DNA of 64,000 bases from Muricoccus nepalensis. GTDB taxonomy: Bacteria > Pseudomonadota > Alphaproteobacteria > Acetobacterales > Acetobacteraceae. The stretch is from NCBI RefSeq assembly GCF_006438825.1, contig NZ_RCZP01000020.1, forward strand, positions 30,768-94,767. Direction: 5' to 3'. Below, one piece after another: positions 43,458 to 52,963 of the stretch. Numbering within the stretch: the first letter of the stretch is position 1; each line of letters starts with the position of its first letter. Below the pieces are notes generated by a model, which was not told the DNA's origin, ran no database searches, and saw nothing but the letters and a program-made list of their open reading frames with translations. Position numbers and translations under genes: made by a program.

Positions 43458-45603
43458 CTTTTCTGCCTTCCTGGCCATGCCTACCTGGCACGAACACCCC
43501 AAATGCCGCACCGCGGCCGGAGGCTCCCTCGCCTACCGCCAAGCGGGCGCGGAGCTGGCGTACGAGGGTTGCCACCACGCGCATGCCCACGCCGGCGGAC
43601 CGGGAAGGATCGAAGCCCTCCGGCAGCCCGACGCCGTCGTCCTCCACCTCGAGAGTGATGCCGCCGTCCTCCTCGCGCGCGTCGCGCACGCGGACCCACA
43701 GGGTGCCCCCGCGGCCGACGGGGAAGGCGTACTTGACCGCGTTGGTGACCAGCTCCGACCCGATCAGCGCCAGGGGCACGGCCTCGTCAATCGGGGTGAG
43801 CGGCGCTGCTCCGCTCCCGCCCTGCCGCGTCTCCTCGAATTCGAGCCGCACCCGCTCCTCCGGATCCAGGGCGGTGAGCGTGTCCGTGCACATCTCCTGC
43901 AGGAAGCCGGCAAGGTCCACGCTGCCGTGCGTGCCGCCCTGGTAGAGACGCTGGTGCAAGCGCGCCACCACGCCGATGCGCGCCCGCGCTTCCCCGAGCG
44001 CCGTGCGCAGGGCGGGGTCGCGGGCCTTGTTGGTCTGCAGCGAGAGAAGCGAGGAGACGAGCTGGAGGGAGTTCTTCACCCGGTGGTTCACTTCGGCGAG
44101 CAGCGCCTCCTTGACCTCCAACGCCTCGGCGAGCGCGGCCCGCGCCGCCACGAGATCCTCGATCTCGGTGCAGGTGCCGTACCAGCGGGTGATCTCGCCA
44201 GTGGCGGGATCGCGCACTGGCAGCGCGCGGCCGAGCGTCCAGCGGTAGGTGCCGTCGGCGGCGCGGAGCCGGTACTCGATCTCGTAGGGCTCGCCCGTCG
44301 CGAGCGAGTGCCGCCAGCGGCTTTGGGCTCCCTCCTGGTCCTCCGGGTGGAACTGCGGGTTCCAGCCCTCGCCCTCGGTTTCCTCCGGCACGGTTCCGGT
44401 GAACTCGTACCAGCGCCTGTTGTAGAAGTCGTGGTAGCCGTCCGGACGCGTCGACCAGACCATCTGCGGGATCGTGTCGAGCGCGATGCGGAGCATGGCC
44501 TCGCTCCGCACGAGCGCGGCCTCCGCCTCCCGGCGCGGGCGGAGGTCGCGGAAGATGGCGGAGACACCTAGGACGCCACCGTCGGAGGCTTGCATACGGG
44601 CCGCCGTGACGGTGACCGGGATGCGGTTGCCCTCCTTGGTCAGGCGCGTCGTCTCGTGCTCGTGGACGCGCGCCCCCCCGAGCGCGCGGCGGAACACGCC
44701 GGTCGGGTCGCCGTCGGGCAGGTCGGGGGGCACCAGCAGGCCCACCGGCCCGTTGACGGCCTCGGCCGCGGTGTAGCCGAACAGGGCCTCCGCGCCGTCG
44801 TTCCAGGTGAGGATGCGCCCGTCCTCGGCGGCGAAGCTGATGATCGCGTCGGAGGTGGAGGCGACGATCGCGGCCAGGCGCGCGTTGGCCGTCTCGGCGA
44901 GGACGCGGGCGTTGAGCGCGCGGCGGCGCAGCCGCCGTAGCCGGAGGCCGAGGCCGAGGCCGCCTGACAGGAGGGCCAGCGTCGCCACCGAGGCGCCCCA
45001 TACCCAGCGCCGCGCCGCGGCGTCACGCTCCGCGCGGAGCGAGGCCGCCGCCGTGCGCAGGGTGGCGGCCTCGGCGCGGGCCGCGTCCATGAGCGACTTG
45101 CCCTTGTCGGTCTCGACGAGGGCCAGGGCCGCCTCCGCATCGCCCGCGCGCCGGAGGGCGATGGTGCGCGCGAGCTCCTCGAGCTTGGCGGGGATGAGGC
45201 GCGCGAGCTCCGCGGCTGGGCGGGCGAGGGCGGCCTCCGCCTCGCCGAGGCGGACAAGCCCGGCGAGCCTTCCGTTCAGCCCGCGCACGGCCTCCTCGTA
45301 GGGCTGAAGGTAGCTCTCGCGCCCGGTCAGGAGAAAGCCGCGCTGTCCGGTCTCGGCATCGCGCAAATCGGAGAGCAGCGCCTCCGCCTGGTTCTCGGCG
45401 GCATCAAGGCGGACAGCCCTGGCGCGCTCCGCCTCGAAAGCGGTCAGGCCGAAGCCGGCGGCACCCGCTACGAGAGCCGAGAGGAAAGCCGCGACAGCGA
45501 GAGGGCCAGGGGTACGCCGGCGAGGGAGGGCAGTGACCGGAGCGGGCGCATGCAAACCGACCGGATCTCTGCCTGGTCCGCTAAGGAGGAGTGACACCTT
45601 CAT
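43444..45603 (-). CDS. CHASE3-PAS-PAS HisKA_2 sensor kinase
   Basis: This 719-residue membrane kinase has two membrane segments (about 33-55 and 200-220) flanking an extracytoplasmic CHASE3 domain (AENQAEALLSDLRDAETGQRG). Two PAS domains follow (ILTWNDGAEALFGYT; FYNRRWYEFTG... GEGWNPQFHPEDQ). The HisKA_2 acceptor is H507 in LAEVNHRVKNSLQL, and the ATPase domain has SELVTNAVKYAF. The following single receiver gene overlaps it, so they form a two-component pair. The start at ATG 45603 is supported by a hydrophobic N-terminal leader. Confidence 0.88.
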   Translation of the reverse strand: MKVSLLLSGPGRDPVGLHAPAPVTALPRRRTPGPLAVAAFLSALVAGAAGFGLTAFEAERARAVRLDAAENQAEALLSDLRDAETGQRGFLLTGRESYLQPYEEAVRGLNGRLAGLVRLGEAEAALARPAAELARLIPAKLEELARTIALRRAGDAEAALALVETDKGKSLMDAARAEAATLRTAAASLRAERDAAARRWVWGASVATLALLSGGLGLGLRLRRLRRRALNARVLAETANARLAAIVASTSDAIISFAAEDGRILTWNDGAEALFGYTAAEAVNGPVGLLVPPDLPDGDPTGVFRRALGGARVHEHETTRLTKEGNRIPVTVTAARMQASDGGVLGVSAIFRDLRPRREAEAALVRSEAMLRIALDTIPQMVWSTRPDGYHDFYNRRWYEFTGTVPEETEGEGWNPQFHPEDQEGAQSRWRHSLATGEPYEIEYRLRAADGTYRWTLGRALPVRDPATGEITRWYGTCTEIEDLVAARAALAEALEVKEALLAEVNHRVKNSLQLVSSLLSLQTNKARDPALRTALGEARARIGVVARLHQRLYQGGTHGSVDLAGFLQEMCTDTLTALDPEERVRLEFEETRQGGSGAAPLTPIDEAVPLALIGSELVTNAVKYAFPVGRGGTLWVRVRDAREEDGGITLEVEDDGVGLPEGFDPSRSAGVGMRVVATLVRQLRARLAVGEGASGRGAAFGVFVPGRHGQEGRKDDRH

Positions 45604-46026
45604 CCTCCCCTGGCATTGCTCTGAGGGGTCCTGCCTGGGAGCAGGCAGGACACACGCCCTGGCCTAACGGCAGCCCTCGTGGACGGTCAAATGATCAGGC
45701 CAGGAGTGGGTACAGGAAAGCGTTTCCTGAGATCAAGTGGAAGCCGCGCCCCTGCCGCCTGGTTCTCCCGCACGTTCCGTGCTGCTGTTGCCAGGTCATG
45801 CGGCATGCAGGAGACGAGCAGGGAGGAGATCAAGGCCCGCGCGGCCCTACGTGGTCCGCTTGATCATCTTGAGGCGGCTGATCTGCCCTCCTACAGGACT
45901 TGTCGTCCAACGCTTGTCGAGCACCACCCGCTCGGCAGGAAGGTCCTTGCGGAGTTCCGCCGGTCCTTCCCAACCATGCCTGCCAACAAGTTCTGGCCGC
46001 CCCGGTCGGGCGGGCTGCCGCGCTTG
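45604..46026. other. No convincing gene
   Basis: About 420 bp between the kinase start and the IS701-like element show no protein-like frame. The kinase promoter must be here. Confidence 0.4.
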
Positions 46027-47279
46027 GCTCGAGTTTGGCAATCAAGCGGCGTGGCAGATGGCGTAGACCAAGGCGCGCTGGAGTGCTGTTCGGGATTTCG
46101 GGTCATGGCGGTTGCGTCGGGATGTCAGCAAACCCTGCTCATGCCAGATGTGGCGGCGGACGGCGGCGAGTGTGTCTCTGAAGGTCGGGCGTACCTTCGG
46201 GTACCATGCGGTGGTTGCGGCGGCTTGGCGTTCGGCAGAGCTGAGGCGTGCCGCCAACACTGTGACAAGGGAGGACAGCCCAAGCAGGCAGGGCGTGGTG
46301 CGGCTGATGGCCAGGTCCGACCACTGGCGCTGGGTCTCGACGCCGAGGTGAGCGCGGGTTTCCTGGAAGGTGACCTCCAGCTGCCAGTGCTGGACGAGCC
46401 AGCCGATGATCCCTTCGGGAGAGCAGCGTGGGTCGGTGCACAGCAGGGCCTGGGGGTTGAACCGGCCGCGAGGGTCGCGGATCAGCACCCAGCGGATTGG
46501 CACGACGGGCATACCACTGTGGCGCCACACAGCGGTGGCCGAGCAGACCTCGACGAGGCGCTCGCCTTTGCCATACCAGCCCGGCACCGTGACGCGCCGC
46601 CAGCCCGTCTCGGCACTGGTCAGCACCTCGGACAGGTTGGGCAGGCGCGCTCCCGTAGTGCGGGGGCGGCCCTTGGTGCCGGGTGCCCGGAGCGGCGCCC
46701 GATGGTAGAGGGCTGCATCGAGCCGCAGGCGCGTGACGCCGACGACACCATGGCGGCCGAGGGCTGCCAGGAGCTCCAGGGCAGCAAAGCCGCTGTCCCC
46801 GACCAGCACCAACTCGCGCCCGGGCAACCATCGGCGGGACTGCAGGACCAGTTGGCGGGCCCAGTCGGTGAGCCTTTTATGTCGGCGGCCATGCTCCCGG
46901 CAGAACCGCTCGAATGGCGCGAATGCCGTCAGGAAGGGCAGTGCCCAAACCCGGCCCCGGGAATGGGAGCCAGGAGCATCAGGCTGAGCCAGCGCAAGGC
47001 CGGAGGCCTTCACGAAGTGGCCGTGGGAGGAGCGCACGGAGTCGCGGTAAATGCCCTTGGCCAGGATGCGTCTACCCCGCCGCCGCTCGATGGTGTCGTC
47101 GATGCTCAGCACCACCGGTCCGCCCGGCGCGAAGGCGGCGATCAACGATCCCAGGAGAAGACGTGACGCCGCCCGTAGGCACCAGGCTGCCCGACTGAGG
47201 ACGCCGTGGAAGTCCACAAAGCGCCATTCGGGCATCCCGCTCCGCCACCTCAGTCCATCTCAAATGGCCAAACTCGAGC
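46027..47279. mobile_element. IS701-like element with terminal inverted repeats
   Basis: GCTCGAGTTTGGCAAT at 46027-46042 matches the inverse of 47264-47279 (GCTCGAGTTTGGCCAT) at 15 of 16 positions. The element is 1.25 kb with one transposase gene whose stop lies in the left repeat. Flanks CTTG and TTAG are not identical, so no clear target duplication is seen. Confidence 0.75.
46042..47235 (-). CDS. DDE transposase, IS701/DDE_5-like, short N-terminus
   Basis: This 397-residue protein has the Asp of VVLSIDDTIERRRG, the Asp of LVLVGDSGFAALE and the Glu of LEVTFQETRAHLGVETQRQW, with the WVLIRDPRGRFNPQALLCTD block between. This is the IS701-like DDE pattern. Related proteins I know have about 60-70 more N-terminal residues. 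Upstream the same frame meets a stop 27 bp before the ATG at 47235, and the element ends 45 bp before it, so the N-terminal part is lacking. The activity of this shortened form is uncertain. Confidence 0.8.
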   Translation of the reverse strand: MPEWRFVDFHGVLSRAAWCLRAASRLLLGSLIAAFAPGGPVVLSIDDTIERRRGRRILAKGIYRDSVRSSHGHFVKASGLALAQPDAPGSHSRGRVWALPFLTAFAPFERFCREHGRRHKRLTDWARQLVLQSRRWLPGRELVLVGDSGFAALELLAALGRHGVVGVTRLRLDAALYHRAPLRAPGTKGRPRTTGARLPNLSEVLTSAETGWRRVTVPGWYGKGERLVEVCSATAVWRHSGMPVVPIRWVLIRDPRGRFNPQALLCTDPRCSPEGIIGWLVQHWQLEVTFQETRAHLGVETQRQWSDLAISRTTPCLLGLSSLVTVLAARLSSAERQAAATTAWYPKVRPTFRDTLAAVRRHIWHEQGLLTSRRNRHDPKSRTALQRALVYAICHAA

Positions 47280-47309
47280 TTAGAGTCCCTACAGCACCGC
47301 CCCATTGTC

Positions 47310-47379
47310 TTCTTTCCCGAGTTTGGCAGTCTCCCTGCTGGCCTTGGTCGGCACGCCAGACGTGCGGGCCGGGAAAGAA
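47310..47379. promoter_or_regulatory. 10-bp inverted repeat upstream of the second RHH gene
   Basis: TTCTTTCCCG at 47310-47319 and CGGGAAAGAA at 47370-47379 are perfect inverse copies, 50 bp apart. They end 66 bp before the RHH start. They could be operator sites bound by the RHH protein with looping, or chance. Confidence 0.4.
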
Positions 47380-47445
47380 ACCTTGGTGGCACTCGTCCCA
47401 GGGTGTACAAAAGGCAACACCTCCGGACGGCAAACCCTCAGAGAC

Positions 47446-47652
47446 ATGGCCGCGAAGCACTCTCGCCACATCGCCCTCACGGGGTCGTTGGCGCGCTACG
47501 TGGACGACAGGATCGCCCGTGGCGATTACGCATCGGCTAGCGAGATGGTCCGCGCCGGCCTCCGCCTCTTGATCGAGCAGGACGAGACGCGCGCGGCGGA
47601 GACTGGTCGAGCGGAACGCGAGGTCTCGCGCCCTCGCCGGCAGGATCCATAG
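47446..47652 (+). CDS. ParD-like ribbon-helix-helix protein, second copy of RHH-kinase pair
   Basis: This 68-residue RHH protein starts at ATG 47446. The strand is HIALTGSL, followed by ARGDYASASEMVRAGLRLLIEQDE, the ParD signature. As with the gene at 1030, no ParE toxin follows. The stop TAG overlaps the GTG of a hybrid kinase by one base (TAGTG), which indicates translational coupling. The basic tail (AEREVSRPRRQD) is unlike the toxin-binding arm. It may regulate the kinase operon. Confidence 0.75.
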   Translation: MAAKHSRHIALTGSLARYVDDRIARGDYASASEMVRAGLRLLIEQDETRAAETGRAEREVSRPRRQDP

Positions 47653-50600
47653 TGGTGCTGGGCCTTTCCGGGTTGAACCACGCCGCCCTCCTCGACGCCT
47701 CGCCCAACCCCTACCTCGTGCTCGACCGCCGTCTCCACATCGCCGGCGCAAACCGCGCCTACCTCTCGAGCGTGGGCCGCAGCCTCGCCGACATCGTCGG
47801 CCGCTGGGCCTGGGATGCCTTCCCGGCCGATCCCGAGACGGTCCGCCAGTCCGTCGCCTCCTTCGAGCGCGTGATCCGCACAGGCCAGCCCGACACGATG
47901 GCCCTCCTGCGCTTCGACGTGCCCCGGCCTGCGGCCGAGGGCGGCGGCTTCGAGGAGCGCTGGTGGAGCATCACCCACGCCCCCGTGTTCGGGGCGGACG
48001 GCACGATCGAGTTCGTCCTCCAGCACCCAATCGACGTAACCGAACTCCGGCATCTGCAGGGCGAGATGGAACGGACCGGGACCGCGTCCCCGCCGATCAC
48101 CCCGGCCCAGAGCGGCATCTTCGCCCGCGCCCGAAGCGTGTCCGAGGCCAACCTCACGCTGAAGGACGAGAGCGACCGGCTGAACGCGATGTTCGCCCAG
48201 GCCCCGGGCTTCATGGCCCTCCTCCGAGGCCCGGAACATCAGATCGTCCTCGCCAACCCCGGCTACATACGCCTCGTCGGGCACCGCCCCGTCGTCGGAC
48301 GCACGGTAGCCGAGGCGCTACCCGAGGCCGTAAAGCAGGGCTACCTCGCCCTCCTCGACCGCGTGTACCGCACCGGCGAGGCCTACGCCGCCGATGGCGC
48401 GCGCTTCGCGTTGGAGGACGCGCCGGGCAGAACGGCGCGCGAGACCTTCGTAGACTTCGTGTACCAGCCCCTGCGGGATGCCGCGGGCGCGGTCACCGGC
48501 ATCTTCGTTCAGGGCGTGGACATGACGGCGCGAACGCAGGCCGAGGCGCGTCGCTCGGCACTCGTCCGCCTCACCGACGCGATCCGCGGCGGCTCCGACC
48601 CGACCGACCTGGCCCACGCCGCCGCGGCGATCCTCGGCGAGACCATCGGCGTGAGCCGGGTCGGCTACGGCACGATCGACCACGACGCCGAGACGCTTAC
48701 GGTCGGGCGGGACTGGACTGCGGCGGGCACCGAGAGCCTAGCGGGCACGCTTCGGGCACGGGACTACGGGTTCCTCATCGACGTGCTGAAGCAGGGCGAG
48801 TTCTTCAGCATCGCGGATGCCGCCCTGGACCCGCGCGCCTCGAATGGGGCGGCGGCGCTTATCGCCCGGAGCGCGCGGTCCTTCGTGAACTTTCCAGTAA
48901 TGAAGGGCGGACGCCTCGTCGCGCTGTTCTTCGTCAACCACGCCGAGGCTCGCGACTGGTCGGCGGAGGACCTTGCACTCATCCGCGAGTTCGCGGAGCG
49001 GACGCGGACCGCCGTCGAGCGCCTCCAGGCCGATGCGACGTTGCGGACGAACGAGGCGCGCAACCGCCAAATCCTCGACAGTGCCGCTGATTACGCGATC
49101 CTCGCGACCGACCTCGACGGCCGGGTCACGCGCTGGAACGAGGGCGCCCGCTGCGTGCTCGGCTGGGAGGAGGGCGAGATGCTCAAGGAGTCCCTCGACC
49201 GCATCTTCACGCCCGAGGACCGCGCCGCCGGGCGGCCCGATGAGGAAATGCGCGAGGCGCTCGCCACCGGGCGCGGCGTCGATGAGCGCTGGCACCTCCG
49301 GAAGTCTGGCGAGCGGTTCTGGGCCGTCGGCAAAGTGACGCCGCTCCGCGATGGGTCCGGCACGGCCGTCGGCTTCGTGAAGGTACTCAGTGACCGGACG
49401 GCCCAGCGCCGGGCGGAGGAGGAGCTGCGCGAGCTGAATGCCACCCTGGAGAGCCGTGTCGAGGAGCGCACCGCTGAGCTGCGGGAGCGTGAAGCGCAGC
49501 TCCACCAAGCCCAGAAGATGGAGGCCATCGGCCAGCTCACGGGCGGCCTCGCGCACGACGTGAACAACATGCTCCAGGGCATCGGCGGCGCGCTGCAGAT
49601 GCTGGAAAAGCGCCTCGCGGCCGGGCGGCTGGCTGACGTGCCACACCTGCTCAAGGCCGGACGCGAGGGCGTGGACCGAGCGGCCTCGCTCACCCACCGC
49701 CTGCTCGCCTTCGCGCGACGTGGGCGGCTCGACGTCAAGCCTGTGATCGTGGACGGCGTCGTCGCGGGCATGGCCGACCTCATCCGTCGCACCGTCGGAC
49801 CCGGCATCGACGTGGGGATCCGGCTGCATGATGGCGACTGGACGGTGCGCCTCGACCCGAATGGGCTGGAGAGCGCCCTCCTGAATCTCGCGATCAACGC
49901 CCGTGACGCCATGCCGAATGGCGGGCGCCTCACCTTCTCGACAGGAGAGGTGCGGCTCTCGGCGGCCGACCTCGGCGCGGACGCCGAAGGCGTCGCGCCG
50001 GGCGACTTCGTCCTCGTCTCCGTGGCCGACACCGGCGAGGGCATGCCGCCCGACGTCGTGGCCCGCGTCTTTGAGCCGTTCTTCACGACGAAGCCGATTG
50101 GGAAGGGCACCGGTCTCGGGCTCTCACAACTCTACGGCTTCGTGCGGCAGTCCGGCGGTATCGTGCGGATCGGGAGCGAGGTCGGCCAGGGCACGATGGT
50201 GCGCCTGTACCTGCCGCGGGGCGAGGCAGCAGCCGCAGTCACGGACCGGCTCCCGGCTCCGGCAGAGATTCTGCCCGATGCGGCAGGTCGCACGGTGCTC
50301 CTCGTCGAGGACGAGTCTGCCGTCCGCACGCTCGTGGCCGAAGCGCTGCGCGACCGCGGCTACGCGGTGCTGGAGGCGGAGGACGGGCCAGCCGGGCTTG
50401 CGGCGCTGGCCGGCACCGCGCGGGTGGACCTGCTCGTGACCGACGTCGGCCTACCCGGCCTCAACGGCCGTCAGCTTGCCGAGGCAGCGCGGGAGCGGCG
50501 ACCGGCACTGCCGGTGCTGTTCATCACAGGTTACGCAGGCACCCTCCTCAATGGCGACCTGCCATCAGGCATGGCCGCCATCGCCAAGCCGTTCTCCCTG

Positions 50601-50666
50601 GACGACCTCACCAGCCGCGCGGCAGCGATGCTCGTGACCTCGGAGCACTGTATCGCGTTCCGTTAG
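47652..50666 (+). CDS. Hybrid histidine kinase (PAS-PAS-GAF-PAS-HisKA-HATPase-REC)
   Basis: This 1004-residue soluble kinase starts at GTG 47652. I see PAS domains at about 10-130 and 175-295, a GAF domain at about 300-455 closely similar to the second GAF of the kinase at 1233 (VSRVGYGTIDHDAETLTVGRDW), a PAS at about 470-580 with the same FTPEDR... DERWHLR signature, HisKA with H635 in GGLAHDVNNML, the ATPase (INARDAMPNGG; GKGTGLGLS), and a receiver with D931 in LLVTDVGLPGL. The pair of kinases are paralogues with different N-terminal sensors. It ends 22 bp before the IS630 element. Confidence 0.9.
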   Translation: MVLGLSGLNHAALLDASPNPYLVLDRRLHIAGANRAYLSSVGRSLADIVGRWAWDAFPADPETVRQSVASFERVIRTGQPDTMALLRFDVPRPAAEGGGFEERWWSITHAPVFGADGTIEFVLQHPIDVTELRHLQGEMERTGTASPPITPAQSGIFARARSVSEANLTLKDESDRLNAMFAQAPGFMALLRGPEHQIVLANPGYIRLVGHRPVVGRTVAEALPEAVKQGYLALLDRVYRTGEAYAADGARFALEDAPGRTARETFVDFVYQPLRDAAGAVTGIFVQGVDMTARTQAEARRSALVRLTDAIRGGSDPTDLAHAAAAILGETIGVSRVGYGTIDHDAETLTVGRDWTAAGTESLAGTLRARDYGFLIDVLKQGEFFSIADAALDPRASNGAAALIARSARSFVNFPVMKGGRLVALFFVNHAEARDWSAEDLALIREFAERTRTAVERLQADATLRTNEARNRQILDSAADYAILATDLDGRVTRWNEGARCVLGWEEGEMLKESLDRIFTPEDRAAGRPDEEMREALATGRGVDERWHLRKSGERFWAVGKVTPLRDGSGTAVGFVKVLSDRTAQRRAEEELRELNATLESRVEERTAELREREAQLHQAQKMEAIGQLTGGLAHDVNNMLQGIGGALQMLEKRLAAGRLADVPHLLKAGREGVDRAASLTHRLLAFARRGRLDVKPVIVDGVVAGMADLIRRTVGPGIDVGIRLHDGDWTVRLDPNGLESALLNLAINARDAMPNGGRLTFSTGEVRLSAADLGADAEGVAPGDFVLVSVADTGEGMPPDVVARVFEPFFTTKPIGKGTGLGLSQLYGFVRQSGGIVRIGSEVGQGTMVRLYLPRGEAAAAVTDRLPAPAEILPDAAGRTVLLVEDESAVRTLVAEALRDRGYAVLEAEDGPAGLAALAGTARVDLLVTDVGLPGLNGRQLAEAARERRPALPVLFITGYAGTLLNGDLPSGMAAIAKPFSLDDLTSRAAAMLVTSEHCIAFR

Positions 50667-50686
50667 GTGGGACTGCGTTGTATGGA

Positions 50687-51802
50687 CTACTGTCCAAATT
50701 CTGAAGATCCTAGACACCTTGTTTGGGCGGTGATGGTGCGCTGACAGAAGGGCTGGACAGCGGCGAGGATGTCGTCAGCGCTTTTTGTCCAGACGAAGGG
50801 CTTTGGCTCGGCGTTATGGGCTTCGATGTAGCCGTTGATGGCTGCTTCGAGTTCCGCCGTGGAGCGGTGGACACTTCGCCGGAGAGCGTCTTCGGTCAGC
50901 AGGGCGAAAAACCGCTCGACCTGGTTGATCCAGGAGGCCGAGGTCGGCGTGTAGTGGACGTGCCAGCGCGGCCGCTTGGCGAACCAGTCGCGGATGAGCT
51001 TCGTTTTGTGGCTCGCGGCGTTGTCCATCACTACGTGGACGTCGAGGTCGGCTGGCACTCGGGTCTCGACCGTGTCGAGGAACCGGCGGAACTCAGTTAC
51101 CTGGCGCCGCGGCATGCACTTGCTGATGACTGTGCCCGCCTTCACGTCGAGCGCAGCGAACAGTGAGGTCGTGCCGCAGCGCTTGTAGTCGCGGGTGCGC
51201 CGCTTGACTTGGCCGGGGCGCAGCGGCAACAGCGGCTGCGTGCGATCCAGCGCCTGGATCTGGCTCTTCTCGTCGACGCAGAGCACGAGGGCATGCTCCG
51301 GCGGACTGAGAGAGAGGCCGACGATGTCGCGCACCTTCTCGACAGACAGCGGATCGGTCGAGAGCTTGAAGGTCTCGACCCGGTGTGGCTGGAGCGAAAA
51401 CGCTGTCCAGACGCGCTGAACCGTGGACGGTGCCAGCCCCGCCGCCCTGGCCATCCCATGTGAATTCCAGTGCGTCCGCCCCGCAGGCAGGGTCTCCAGT
51501 GTCGCGGTCACCACCTCAGCCACCTTCTCGTCGGTGACAGTGCGTGGTGCACCGGGGCGAGGCTCGTCGGCCAAGCCGTCCAGCCGTTGCTCGGCGAAGC
51601 GGCGCCGCCAGGTCGCTACCGTCATGCGGGCCACCCCGAGCCGTTTCACGATCGCCAGGTTGCTCAGGCCCTCCGCGGCGAGCAGCACGATCTGCGCCCG
51701 CAGCGCGTCGCCGCGTGCTACCTTCCGTTGGCGCAGCCACGCCTCCAACTCGCCGCGCTCGGCTACCGACAACTCGATCCGAACCGCCCTCGGTGTCGCC
51801 AT
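50687..51802 (-). CDS. IS630-family transposase
   Basis: This 371-residue DDE transposase has an N-terminal double HTH (LSNLAIVKRLGVARMTVATWRRRF; GLAPSTVQRVW) and catalytic motifs LCVDEKSQIQALDRTQ, HVVMDNAASHKT and the Glu in SWINQVERFFALL. Length and motifs are those of a full IS630 transposase in one frame. The start is ATG 51802. The stop codon uses the target TA at the element edge. Confidence 0.92.
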   Translation of the reverse strand: MATPRAVRIELSVAERGELEAWLRQRKVARGDALRAQIVLLAAEGLSNLAIVKRLGVARMTVATWRRRFAEQRLDGLADEPRPGAPRTVTDEKVAEVVTATLETLPAGRTHWNSHGMARAAGLAPSTVQRVWTAFSLQPHRVETFKLSTDPLSVEKVRDIVGLSLSPPEHALVLCVDEKSQIQALDRTQPLLPLRPGQVKRRTRDYKRCGTTSLFAALDVKAGTVISKCMPRRQVTEFRRFLDTVETRVPADLDVHVVMDNAASHKTKLIRDWFAKRPRWHVHYTPTSASWINQVERFFALLTEDALRRSVHRSTAELEAAINGYIEAHNAEPKPFVWTKSADDILAAVQPFCQRTITAQTRCLGSSEFGQ

Positions 51803-51878
51803 GCCCGATCTCCGCTGCCTTCCGCAGCGAATCACAGCCCATCAGGAGCGGCTGGCTATTTCCCGGTCAGGACAATAG
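50688..51878. mobile_element. IS630-family insertion sequence
   Basis: TA dinucleotides at 50688-50689 and 51877-51878 bound an element whose ends share the inverted core TGTCC. IS630 elements duplicate TA on insertion. One intact transposase gene is present, so this copy could be active. Confidence 0.8.
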
Positions 51879-52049
51879 CTTGACGGCGGAGGAGCACCAT
51901 CGGCGTGTCTGCGGTCATCCGAGCCGGACATACTTCGGTAGCGTCCACGGAGGTGGTGTAGAAGGCGGCCGCCCGGGTTAGGGCGGCCATGTGGTGAACC
52001 TCGGTTAGGGTTGTGTTGCGACACGCAACTCTGACCCAAGGACGCCACG

Positions 52050-52710
52050 ATGACCGACGAGAGGATTGTCCTTCGCGAGCTGCTGGAGAGGGGTTCTGAC
52101 ACGACGTTTCTGCGGGAGATGATTGGCTTTGCCGCCCATCGGCTAATGGAGCTGGATGCCGAGGAGGTCTGCGGTGCCGCCCATGGCGAGCGCAGCGCCG
52201 AGCGGGTGAACCAGCGGAACGGCTATCGGGAACGAGATTGGCAGACCCGGGCTGGAACGATCGAGCTCCGCATCCCGAAGCTCCGGCGCGGCTCGTACTT
52301 CCCGGCCTCCCTGGAGCCAAGGCGACTGGCGGAGAAGGCGCTCACGGCGGTGATCCAGGAGGCCTACATCCAGGGCATCTCGACCCGCTCGGTGGACGAG
52401 CTGGTCTGGGCCATGAGCATGGAAGGCATCAGCAACAGCCAAGTGAGACGCCTTTGCGCGAGATCGACGGGCGGGTGCAGGACTTTCCGGCCCGCCCGAT
52501 CAAGGGTGACAGGCCTTACCTATCGCTGGACGCCACCTACACGAGAACCCGCGGCGCGGGCTGCACCGTCTCGGTGGCTGTCACCATCGCGGTGGGGGTG
52601 AACAGCGACGGCCGTCGCGAGGTGCTTGGCATAGCGGCCGGCGCCTTCGAGATGGAGACGTTTTGGACCGACTTCCTGCGCGGCCTCGCCCGCCGAGGGC
52701 TGTGCGTGGT
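52050..52710 (+). pseudogene. IS256-family transposase fragment, frameshifted
   Basis: The N-terminal half of a mutator-type transposase is clear: [46 protein letters not shown] and [19 protein letters not shown] base is missing near 52458 (TGCGCGAGATC where GCGGAGATC is expected), after which the next frame reads [12 protein letters not shown] and LDATYTRTR (the first Asp). Homology ends at FLRGLARRGL near 52710, before the second Asp and Glu. This is a dead remnant. Confidence 0.88.
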
Positions 52711-52744
52711 CAGGCATAAGGCGCTAACAAGCCGTAGCGCCCCT

Positions 52745-52963
52745 TTAATGAAAGACAGCGCCAAGCCTTGGAGGATCGGCAGCCAGCAGGACCTGAGTAA
52801 CGTCCGTGTTGGTCTCGTCATCGATCACCACCAGTGGCCGGCCCTTTTGTGCCCAACCGCGGAGTTCCTGGACGGTGACATAATGCTGCCTTGTCACGTT
52901 GTAGAGCCGATCTCGTCCGTACCGCCTCACCAGAAGGGGCTGAACCTCTCGTTGCGCCGGCAT
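52745..52963 (-). CDS. PhaR N-terminal (PHB_acc_N) DNA-binding domain protein
   Basis: This 72-residue protein carries the polyhydroxyalkanoate-regulator DNA-binding motif VRRYGRDRLYNVTRQHYVTVQELRG followed by RPLVVIDDETNTDVTQVLL. Normal PhaR has a second domain that senses PHA granules, which is absent. Either this is a small single-domain member or its C-terminus was lost when the IS256 fragment joined at about 52710. Together with the phasin-like protein at 34197 it hints at PHA-linked functions. The start is ATG 52963. Confidence 0.7.
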   Translation of the reverse strand: MPAQREVQPLLVRRYGRDRLYNVTRQHYVTVQELRGWAQKGRPLVVIDDETNTDVTQVLLAADPPRLGAVFH

